Shown: in pieces, positions 28,501 through 40,500 of the stretch
Layout: every line of letters begins with the position of its first letter
Position numbering within the stretch: the stretch's first letter is position 1
From: Oopsacas minuta
Taxonomy: Eukaryota > Porifera > Hexactinellida > Lyssacinosida > Leucopsacidae
Reading direction: 5' to 3'
Length of the DNA: 64,000 nt
Assembly (NCBI GenBank): GCA_024704765.1
Contig: JAKMXF010000315.1
Coordinates: 280,396 to 344,395 of the forward strand
Notes under the pieces: generated by a model
Seen by the model: only the letters and a program-made list of their open reading frames with translations
What the model was told of the DNA's origin: nothing
The model's database searches: none
Translations under genes and position numbers: made by a program

Positions 28501-31500
28501 CTTCCGAGCTGTCCCGATTAAGCGGCTTCCACTGTATACTCTCCTTTCATTTCTTCAGAGAATTTCTTGAGCATACGAATAATCTCCCCATTCCCACCAG
28601 CTTTGATGCAATTGACAATTTTTATCACATCTTTCAGCACAATATCTAGATACTTTTGGTTGCAGATCCTACATTTCCTGTAGCAAATCGTTTCACTGCA
28701 AGTATCTCACGAGGAATAGTGCAGTGCTTTGAAACACAGTGAAGAGCGCCCGCTCGTACTCTTGTAATTACTCTAGATATCTTTCCCGTCAGTGCTGCTG
28801 TGCAATCTGCCGTAATCGCTGAGCATTTCTCCCATAGAATTCGTTTTCTCTTAATGTATCCATCTAACTTCACGAAAATGGCCCTCGCCTGTTGTACATA
28901 CACCAACATCCAACCAACAAAGGTATTCTTTTATGATATTTTCTGCCTCCATATCAGGGTAATGAACGTATGCTAATACCTGTACTCGACTACTCACATT
29001 GGTTGATTCATCAATCTTAAGGCCAACCAGCAGGTAACTCGAAGTTTTTGGAACAGTTGATCTTTAATGTCGAGATTTATATCATTCGCTCGCAACACCG
29101 TGTCATTGTAGAAAGGAGTTCTTTCGCTCTTTTGACTACTTTTTCACCACGAAGTTCTTCAGCTGCAATAATAAGACTTGGTTTGATGACATCTTCACCC
29201 TTAGTAAATGGTCTCTTTTGCTTACACAAGACTTCAGCAATTCGATAGGATACTCTCAATAGCCCAGTATCCCAATTAATACCCTTCATAGTCTGGTTAT
29301 AGGTGCATTTCTGTTTACATGTGAGTTGTCGCATCCTTTCGAAGAACTCTTTTGTTTTAGTTTGGTATTCTCTGTGGTTTGCAAGATGTTGTTTCAGTTT
29401 TGCAGATGCAAGGAACGAATTGATCAGTCACGCTCCACAAATAAGGCATTCTTCCTCAGGTTCAATAGACATCATCTGATCATTTGGAAGGTAGAATCCG
29501 AAAGCAACATAGTCATCATTTCATTTTCTGGACTTTCTTACCTTGCTAAGTCTATTTTGTTTAACAACTCTTCGTTTCGCTTTGGCTGTTCCTCAAAAAC
29601 TCTATCTGTTTTTCCGTGTACTGAAAAACTTCCTACTCCAGAGACTCTGAGAACTATTCAATGAATCTTGGGACAGATTTTATGGCATAAAACCGGACAA
29701 ATATGACTGTTTCATTCAAATTAACCTTACTAGTATGATTTGGTTGAAAATTTTCTAAGTGAATACATATATTTATCAATATGCGACCGAGCATAAAGGA
29801 ATGTTATACCAATAGATTGAGTATCTAATTCTTGGAAATGATAACTTGTAAGACCATATAAAACAAAAACTCTGATGTTTTAAGGAGCACATTGAATCAA
29901 TGAGTGAAATTTCTGTTTTCTAGTCTCCCATGATAATAGTATAGCTATTAGCATATTATTAATAATTAATGTTGTTGCAAAGCTAAAACATATGAGAAAT
30001 AAGAAAACATAGCTATTTACTCATGCTTACGATCTATTCTAAGATGTCATATTTTCTTAGAATTAAATTATCAAACTTAATTAGATTAGATTATCATCTG
30101 GGCCGCGGAACCATATTGGAACCCCAATATTTCGCGGAACCCTAAATTCATTCTAGTGGAACCCTGGTTTAGGCTACAAACAAGTTTATTTTGCAGAACG
30201 CTACTTACTTAAGTGAGCCAGGTGGATCATAAAATTCTCCGATTGTATTGGCTTCAGAGATACAACAAATATTATATTCCATGTGAAAAATGATATCCCA
30301 TGTGAGATATACAATTTACATTGTAACAGACCTAAGACAGCACACGTTTGAAATTGCCAGTTAGTAAACCATAGGAATCTCAGTACAAAATACCTTCATC
30401 AAGTACTAATTGTATAGGTCATAGATAGTGAAGATAATAATGGGAAAGTCAAAACCTGTGTTCAAAGTCGTAAAGATGTTGCTATGAGGAAGCTCGGTAA
30501 AGTACGTAAAATAGTTAATCGATATTTTAGTAGCCAATGATATATTCAATATTTTTCACATTTGGGAATAAATGAAAGAATTCGCGAAGTCTAGCTCAAA
30601 TATTTAGGAATTTCAGTATTCTAGACAATTTTGACATGGGATACAGATTCAGCCTACTCGATTACATCAGTATAGTCGTTGAAAGTATGATTCCACCCAA
30701 ATTTGAAATTTGTGTACTGTATGTACCTAAAAGTATGCGTATGTTCACAAATTGTTCACAATATCATATTTGATTCAGCATACTCTAATACAACAATATA
30801 CCCATTGAAAGCATCTTTCTACAACAATTTTTAGATTTGTTTACTTGATTTTCATAAAACATCAATAAATTTGCATATGAGAAGCTTGAAAATTCGAAAT
30901 TCGGATTCAGCGTACTTAGTTACCCCTGTGTAATCGTTTAGATCAAGCCTGTATGATATATTGAGATTTGGATAAATTGTTTACTATATATTTATACAAA
31001 CGACGATACGTATATATATGATTGATCCAAAAGTGTAAAAATAAGATTCTGCATTTTCGATATATTTGGTGGACTTTATTGAATTCTATTTACTTCATTT
31101 GATTAATACTATAAATTCATAGTTATTCGACAATTTCAAATTGCAACAGTAAATCCTTTTCTTGATAATGAATAATGAAACAAACAAACAAACAACATAT
31201 GAAATTCGATATTATAGATTGTGCTCGCAGTATATAAGATGTGGCCATTTTGATTTGAGAATTGTATTCAAAGCACAATAATTTCCTCTTGAAGTTTCTT
31301 TAAACTCAATTTGATATTATTGGCAAGTTTGAAATTTTCATCCAGTGCCACAATGTGCAACTTTTCGATTTCTCACCACTGTGTATTATGAGAACAAGTC
31401 GAAGTGTCAAGGATTGTTTGTTATTAACCATATCAGTGGATATTAGTTTTTGGAAGGTTCTGTGATACATATTTCTGATGAATCTAGAAGAAATCTGAAA

Positions 31501-34500
31501 TCAAGATGGCAAAACTCATGTGCATAATTTGCTTTTATACTGCTTGGTATATCATTTATAAATTAGAACTATTATAATGGATATTTTTGGTGTAGGATTA
31601 CTTTTGCTAGGGATTTCACATATCTTTCCTTCTTATCCCAATAATGCGTTTGTTTATTTGTCACCACAATTATCTCTTTAGGGATTTTATTATCCATAGT
31701 TCAGTGCAGGCGTGTATTAGCCTGGCGATACACCTTGAAGTTCCAGGTTGGCACCTGGGGGTTTTAATTGAATTGTTCTTACATAGTGAATCATTGTCTC
31801 ATTTACGCATATAATACATTATCATGTTAGATTCTTGCAACACTACTGTTTTGATTATTTCCCATTGAGTCCTACACTTGTTCACCATACCTGCCATACT
31901 TAGCCAATCATATCCTAGGACTGAGTCCTGGAATTTCCTCCTTATTGGAGAATTCTCCAGGCTTTTGCTCTAGAATCTTGAAATCTTAGAGGCTACGCTA
32001 AGCTCACTTGCCATATTGTATTATGGAGAACTATATTTATTAAAAGATGAAATTGTAAAATATTCTGTCCCAGTTATACCTTGAGCTAGTACCGGATTTA
32101 GGAGTGTTCGGAGTGTGCGGCTGAACAGAGCCTCACAGCTTAACGCCATTAAATTTATACGCACTGTAATTCTACTTTAATCACTATAAATCTTATACTA
32201 TAAAGCAAGTCCTGCCATGCTGCCATTGGGCGAAATAGGCCTTGGGCTAGAACGGTACTACTTATAGGATTGAATTTGACATATGCCAAATTTGAATACA
32301 ATATACACAAGCATTCTAAATTCAGGAATGGGGACAGGTGGGCGAATCGTGACGGCTTTGAATTGGTTTCAGAGGTCCCGGGAATTGCCCTCGAACAGGA
32401 CCAACACATACCTAAATCCGGCACTGGCCTGGGCACATATATAAGTAATGATAATTCCATGTATCATTTGATCACTTCAATGATAATATAGCTTATGATG
32501 AATACTCATTATGAACCTGGAAAAGTGGTTATATTAGACAAGAATGACTGAAAGATTAACAAGTATGATCAATTTTCAGTCTACCATTGCAGACATTCAT
32601 TAATTACCTAGAACAATTAGATAACGAAACTATAAAATCATACTTTTGTCAGTAACTTTTTTGATGTCATACAGACAGTAAGTAATACTGTTCTCCCCAA
32701 CCTAACTAATCTAAGCTAAATATATAAAAAATGTACCTTGATCTTGTGCGTTGGGAGCACCTTAGGGGCTCTAAGTTAAATGCTATAATATTTTCCATAC
32801 AATCACATCTATCTTATTCGTTATATATTATTACTCTCTAATTTCGTTTAGATACCCTTTGTCTGTTAAACTTGGTACTATTACTCCTAATGGGGCAGAT
32901 GTGTTCTCATATGATGAAGATGAGATGGTCATCGACTCTAATCTATCTACTCATCTTGCACATTTTGGTATAAATATTTCTTCTATGCATAAAACTGACA
33001 AGACTATGAATGAACTTCAGGTGTGTAAATGACTATTTTAGTAATTTGACTATAGTAGAACTCGGATAAGACGTACCCCCTCGGGAAACAGAAATTAGTA
33101 CTTCTTTACCGAGTGTACGTCTTATCCGAATATGTTTGCATTACAAATAATGATGGCTGATATTTTGGGATATAAGAAATAGTACGTCTTAACCGAGTGT
33201 ACGTCTTAAGCCGAGTACGTCTTATCCGAGTTCTACTGTATATCGCTTTTGTAAGTTATATACCCGCAGTCAGCCTTGAATAATTTGATTTTCATTTACT
33301 ATGAGTGAGACCTCTCAGGGCAGATATAGAGATGCAAGCTAAAATATATAATGGTGAAGTGTGAACATATGCGCTTCGTTTGTCGCTACTTATCCATAAC
33401 ATAAGTATCGGATAATTCTTTAAATCTCTTTTTAAATTTTTAGGGGTATTATACCTGAATTCACTTTATCAGACTTAGTGTATGGGAGTGTTGCTATGTG
33501 AAATATTTTGATATTGATATATTCTTTTAATTGTGACATCCCTTAGGCATAGCATTCTAATACACTGAAGCAATGCCACTCTATAAATTTATTGAACCAT
33601 GGATTCAGTATTATCCTCAAAATTATCTTCATGATATAAAATGTTTTTCTTATCAATCAGTTGTTATTGATCTCAATGCTCTCAGATTCGCAAAACATTA
33701 TTATAATTTGCTTAATTTTCATTAATATTTCTTCCAGCATGTTCTTGATTACGCTATTTCTCAATTATGTCCAACAACATTATTCACCAGGTAGCCGAAA
33801 TTACTTTCCGAATTTGATATATCTGGTTCATAATACCTTTAGATTATCTTACTACATGCTAGCCTAATATAGTTATTATAGAGCGATACTTGTATTCCCA
33901 ACTTATGAATAAAAGATCTTTTTGAACAATATCGCTAGACGAATTATGTATTTTTCAAAAGTTAAAATCAGAAGTCTAAATGGTCAATGTTAAAATTCAA
34001 GGATTCCATAATTGAGAAGTAAGTAACTCTTTCATTCAATTGATTGAATGATACACGTTGAATAATTCCCGACAGATTCAAGTGCCTTATTCACTAGGAT
34101 AGTAGCCTCTTCTCGAGAAATCTCCACCTGAGGGGGCATATAACTACTTGTTATCTGCACTGATTGCCCCCTTTGAACAGGTTTGCGGCCGATTGCTTTC
34201 ATTTGATTACGATTACAATTACAGTATTACCTAGGAATCCATTTATAATAGTAATTAAATGATTCTTAATACGATTACTATTCTAAATGGAGTAAAATGG
34301 ATTACGATGGACTATGACTATGATTATAATCAGTCCTAACCCTGCCCCTGAATAGGCTTTAATCTATATTACTTAGGAGTTAGGATTATTACTTCTAGTA
34401 GGAGTATATGGCTGCATATATACATTAGAATAATATCTCTCCCTGGCACTGTGGATGTCCAATGATTACTAATCGCTCGGGAAACTATCCGAGTAAATAC

Positions 34501-37500
34501 CCCATTTCCTATTCGTTTCCTTCCTTTTATTCCTTAAGATTGCATACCTTTTGAGAACAATTGCCCTTGTCAGGCTTTTATTGTGGTATTTCACATTTTA
34601 CAAATATACTTTACAGCAAGATTTAATTTGCAAAGTCTCAAATTTGTATGTCTTTGGACATAATTTAGTAGAAAATATAAAGATGAAGTCGCAGCTAAGT
34701 TTATCCAAAGAAAGGTAAAATGAAATTCGCCAAAAGCAGATCTTTCTCCAATAACAGGACATTTCGGATATCTTTGTTGAATTTCGCTAAAAAATTGATA
34801 AAAGTCAATTTTTTTGGACTTTTATTACAATTTTTCTCTTGATATTTGTCACTCAAAGTTCGCTGATTCATAAAATACATTTTGACAAACTGGGAAAGGG
34901 TGTATTTACCAACCTTTTGACACTAGAATACTGCTTATATCCAATTTGAATTATTTTCATCATTTCTTGTCACCTGATTAGGATTTCGCGTCGAAAATCG
35001 TTTCAAACTAATTATTTTGCTCAATTTCTCCACCACACCTTTTTCCCTCTAGATTGGAGTTTAGGTTTCTACTTTTTATAGTCCGCAGGATCTGTTCTGC
35101 AAGTATTTTCAGACTTTCTCTTTCCAAATATGTGTTCAGATCTAATATTTGCTTAGAACTTGTCCAAGTCTTCTGCTCCAAGATTGGCCAGATTGTGTAA
35201 CTCATAAGATTCTGATCGGGGCTGGAGGGTGGTCATTCTACTTTGGAAATGAAATCAATTTCCTCTCACGAAACTACTGCTCTAACTCCTATTTCCAATC
35301 TTCGAACGACCAAAGCCCTTCACTTCTTTATCCAACATTAACGTACTATAAGTTTTCTAGTTATTTTTACTCCAGATGGGTCAAAAATATGATTTGTGCT
35401 GGCATTTTCGGAGATACCGCACCATTCTATGACGAAGCCGACTCTGCGTTCTTAATACATCGAAGTTTTTCCGAGATCTCTTGGACGCTGTTTGAGATTA
35501 TGTGATCATTCTGAGGATTGGACACCTCCTCACTAGTGAATAGTTTATTACCTGAAACAATATATGATCCCAAGCATTGGACACCAAACATCAACTTCTT
35601 TGTAGCCGTCTTTCTTACATTCCCTCAGTAACATATGAACCATTTTCTTTTGAGAGACTTTAATCTTAGGTCCTTGTGAACAATATATCCAATGGATATA
35701 GAGCTTATTCCAATATAACACTAAATGTTCTTGATCAACACCGCGGATAACGACCGATTCTTTGCTTAATCTTCGCCTTTAGCTCTCCCGTCCTTACAGT
35801 GCGCCAAATCGAGCTCTATCTTTCAACTTCCGGACTGATATTATCTTTGTATTGTGCGATATATCTATTTCTATCGCATTGTCACTTTGAAGTATTTTCA
35901 TAGGCTCATTTGCAGGCCTTTGCGGCCTCAAAACCAAGTAATGTCACAATTTGTAAATTTTACCATAATTGGTATAGTAATTGATTAAATATACATCCTG
36001 TGGAAAAATTTCAATTTGGAATTCAAATACTATAATAGCGATGTGTATAATATAATGGTAAACATTGGGGGATAACCTTTGCTACACCCTGTAAATGAAG
36101 CGCCTGCAATTGATCGAAAATACAATTGTCGATGAATTATAAACCAAACAAATGAAACTGTAAAATGTATATTCAGAAACGTTTCATTGTATAAATAAGT
36201 GTACATTTCACCAATTGCTTATTCGAATACGTACCTATCTCTAACTTTATTATCATTCTTATCATGGACTACGTTTTCGGAATTTATAAACATAAAAGGG
36301 GAACAATTTTCACTACTCCAGATGGTTTTAGATACACTCAACACAAAGCCAGACCTGGGATAATCCATCTCCGATGTGTTTTACATCAGAAAGTAAAGTG
36401 TAAAGGATCTGCAAAGTTAAACTCTGAATCCAATACTATTGATCCTTTAAAACACCATAACCATCTAGTTTCTGATTATAATACTGAAGTTTTAGTTCTA
36501 AAATCTAAATGTGTTTCTGCGGCGAGATCTTCACGTGAAAGGTTATCTAAGTGTTCAAAGATGTTGTTCGTGATGATTCTTCTGCAATTGATGTGTCATA
36601 CAAAACTTTAGAGAGTGCAATGTATCGAGCAAGAAGAGAAATTGAACCACCTATTCCTAAAGGTGCTACTGAATTTTGTCAACTTATTGTATCATCTGAT
36701 TTTGGTATATACTACAAAGGTGAAGTACAAGTAGGTTGTGAAACTGGTGTGATATTTTTCTCAGATAAGATAAAGATTTCTCTCTCTGAAGTGGATCACA
36801 TTTATTTTGATGGTACATTTTAGACGGTACCATCCCAGTTCTATCAATTGTGGACTATTTTCGCCCGCTTTGGACGCAATGTACTGCCGGTTATCCATTG
36901 TCTTCTTACATCCAAGCATGAGGAAATCTATACAGTTGTTCTAGCTAGAATACACGAACTTGTTCCGAAACTAAAACCTATCCATGGAATGTCTGATTGG
37001 GAGAAGGGGGCTAGAAATGCTGTAAAGAGACAGTTCCAAGGTATTCATCTACGAGGATGTCATTTTCACTACACTCAATGTATTTGGCGGAAAATACAAA
37101 AGTTAAGTCTGTCAACTGTTAATCACAATAATGCAGATTTTTAAAAACTAGTTAGATCATTTATGACTCTTCCTTTCCTTCCTGAAGATCAGATTATATC
37201 TGTATTCAATCAACTGGAAGTAAGAGATTTGCCTCTTAGTGAAGTTCATATGAATCAATATACAATTTTTAGAAGTATTTAAGATGTCAATGGATTATTT
37301 CTATTCCTAGGAACGAATTATCTATTTTTAACTGCCACATGTCACAAATAATGGAGCAGAGAACTACCACTGTAGATTAATAAAGGACATCGTGGTCTCT
37401 CACCCGCGTGTATGGTCTTTTGTTGAAATCCTCAATAAGATGATACAGGATACAGATTTAGATATTCAGCGCCCAGCAAAAGGCATTAACATTACTCGGA

Positions 37501-40500
37501 GTCGTAAGTTGAAGGGCATCCAAAATGATTCGTTTCGTGCTCAATGCAAAGAAAAGCATGTGTCGGGAGAATATAGTCCAACTCAATATGTGGATGTAAT
37601 AGCTAGCTCTATCCACCCGGATACAAACCCAATAAACCTACTTGGAGATTGCCCAGATGAGTCATCGTCGATGAAGAGCCTGAAGATGATATTCAGGTTA
37701 ATTGTTGTGTGTGCTTACTTCAGAGAGCAACAACAGTCCTATTTCTTCCTTGTAGGCATGCACAATGTTGTGAGGAATGCAGTGCATCCTTGGAACAATG
37801 TCCAATATGCAGGTGCAATATAGAGCAAAGATTCAAAATTTTTACTTAATTTTTTCTCTCCAATATATTTTACTGTTGTTTTTCATTTTTCCTTCAATAT
37901 GTTTTTCAATTCATTAATTAAATCATTATATTCTCAATAATATTAGTCAAGGTTAGGATAAATCAATTCTAGAGTTGATCATTTGCAAACCTTAAAAATT
38001 CTATCAATTGCAAACGTTGTCAGTCGATCAATTGCCGCGCCCCCCCTGTAAATATATGAGTCACTTTATTATTTGATTTGGGAAGTACTTTCCAACAAAA
38101 CTTAGGCGAAGCTCTCTTACTTTTGAAATAGAGCCCTGCTTTGCTGGAGCCCATCTCTCTAGTATGGCAAGACCGCAGAATCGAGATTTTAACACCTGTT
38201 CATACATTTTGCCTGCAGTATTTGGTTAGCAGTTTCTTTAGTTCATTTACCTTCCTTATACACATTTCAATCCACCTTATGAAATTGATATGCCTAATAA
38301 ATGCACTGTTGTTGGGTGTCGTCTCTGCAATTCTGATGGTCCAATGAACTTCTTATTTCACTTCTTTAAGAAAGTCTCTCCAGGAAAGGTGGATTGTCTT
38401 TTAATAAAGAAAAGATTGGGGCAACAACTTCTAGTACAACTATCTATATATATATATTGATTTTTTATGGCAAGAATGTAGTTCTGGACTCTAAGAAACA
38501 GTTGCTCAACTATTCACTCTTCATTCAATTTGTTCATTATCTCTCCCCAAAAGTCAAAGAGTCATAACACATAAGCCTAGAAACCACCTGTTTAAAGAAT
38601 ATATCAACTAGACAAATTCCATCTATTGTAAACTAAATTCAAATTCGATTCTCTCTAAAACATATGTATAACCACTTCTTATGAATATATGAATTGAAGA
38701 TAGACTTCAATCTTTACCAGAGATCGATTCAGTTATTAGGCTTAGAACAGATTTATAGATATACATATCTAAGTGGTAGTTTATTAGCCGCCAATAATGA
38801 TCCTGAAATATCGTTCTGCAAAGGGTGAACCACTTATGGGTAGCACAACTGGCCCGGTGTTACAGCCATGATTATACCCCATCCTCAATCAGCTCTAGTA
38901 TGAAGTGGGCTAGCCCATAACATAACCCCAGGGCGGTATAATCTGGGCCAGCCCAGAATATACCCTGGTATATTCTAGTGGGTATATACTTTCGGGCTAC
39001 AACAGCGCGCCTTAACGATTTATATCCATGCAAATATATATGTGTAGTTACCATCTATCTAGATTTTGAATGTGGCCACTATTTTCAGTATCAAGGTTGT
39101 GACCTGGTCAAAACCTGGTCTGGAAAATTCTGCCCAGGTTTGACTTGGTCACATTGCATTACTGCCACGTCCCAGACGTCTCATTAAAAACATAAGAAAT
39201 TCTTTATTAGCTTCTTGATATTTTCAAGTTCTTGTGAGTCATCTCGTATTCCAGCAAATATCTATCCCACCATTCCCAGCGGGCGAAATTCATTTGTCGC
39301 GTCTACATACAGGGTGACAAATAAGTTCTGTCCCATTGAAAATTTATTATAACTAAGCTATGAACTAAGATATTGGCTTGAAATTATGCTATAACTTAGC
39401 AAACTAAATATAGATTCATAATATATTCAATTGTTCGATATAGCCCCCTTTCTTTTTGATGACAGCTCTTAGCCGCTTGGGGACGGACTCAACAGCGGCA
39501 CGCAACTTTTCCTGCGGGATTTTTGCCCATTCTCGGGGTAAAGACGTTTTTAGAGACTTGATACTCTTATGGGAAGTAGTGCACGCATTTGTCTCCAATA
39601 TCGACCACAACGAGAAGTCCATCGGGTTGAGATCTGGGCTGGAAGGAGGCCATTCCTCCTTGGAGATGAAGTCTGGGATATTGTTTCGTAACCACTGTTG
39701 GTTGACTTTCGCTGTGTGGGCTGGCGCACCGTCTTGCTGGAATAAAAATGGACGATTATTGAACATGGTCTTACCAAGGCCTCTCACTATTGGGTCTAAA
39801 ACGAGCTCCTGATATTTAACAGCGTTTATTTTTACGCCCGGTGGGATGAAAACCAGTGGGGTACGGCCTTTTGCGGACACCCCCGCCCAAACCATCACTG
39901 ACTGAGGATGCTGAACTCTTTGGACGCATCGATACTCTTGTGGTATGGAAGATGGAGAAGAGACAATACTCGATCGTTTTGACGATTGTACGCCTGCTCG
40001 ACCGTGAATAATTTCTCATCCGAGAATAAAATTTCATCAAGGCCAAAACTTACGAGCCGGGCGAGTAAGGCCTTGCTCCTGGCTAGTCTCTTTTCTTTAA
40101 TCTGTGGCGAAATAAAATGAACCTTCCTCTTTTTGTAAGGAAATAGGCCCATATCGCTCTTCACAATTGTTCGGACCGATTCTCTTGATATTTTGAGTTC
40201 TAGCGCCATTTTTCGCATCGAACGTTGCGGATTTCGCTGAATCCGACTACGGATAACCTTTCTCTTCTGGGTAGTGGTCGCAGATGTTGGACGTCCACTT
40301 CTCTGCCTGTCTGAGGTACTACCAGTGTCCTTATATCTTTTAATAGTACGATATATCAATTTCCTGCGCGACATGGGGAAATTGAGAATCTTCAATATTT
40401 CGCTTTGGCTTTTCCCTTGCAAATATAATTTAACAATAGCCACCCTATTCTTCTCCATTTTGCCTAGAATCTTTTAGCTTGTTCAGAATGTACAGATTAC

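Larger units (their letters stand above)
25511..30166 (-). mobile_element. hAT transposon (4.66 kb including nested mariner and MITE)
   Basis: The left end is cagtgcttctcaaccatttt and the right end reads inward CAGGGTTCCACTAG. An 8-bp duplication flanks it, gtttaggt at 25503-25510 and gtttaggc at 30167-30174. GGAACCC subterminal repeats occur at both ends. It carries a minus-strand BED-finger transposase gene. After subtracting the nested mariner (25659-26964) and the MITE (27785-28534), about 2.6 kb remain, normal for a complete hAT. Confidence 0.75.
36097..38043 (+). mobile_element. MULE (Mutator-like) transposon, complete, 10-bp target duplication
   Basis: Ends gaagcgcctgcaattgatcg at the left and the complement ggggcgcggcaattgatcga at the right form imperfect inverted repeats of about 20 bp. 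They are flanked by a perfect 10-bp duplication ccctgtaaat at 36087-36096 and 38044-38053. Duplications of 9-10 bp are characteristic of Mutator-like elements. One gene on the plus strand (36264-37849) fills the interior. Confidence 0.85.

Noticed and set aside
32155-32460. 101-codon minus-strand frame
   Set aside because: It overlaps the hAT-type MITE defined by inverted ends and has no motif.
35149-35505. 118-codon plus-strand frame
   Set aside because: It is the antisense shadow of a Tc1-like transposase relic.
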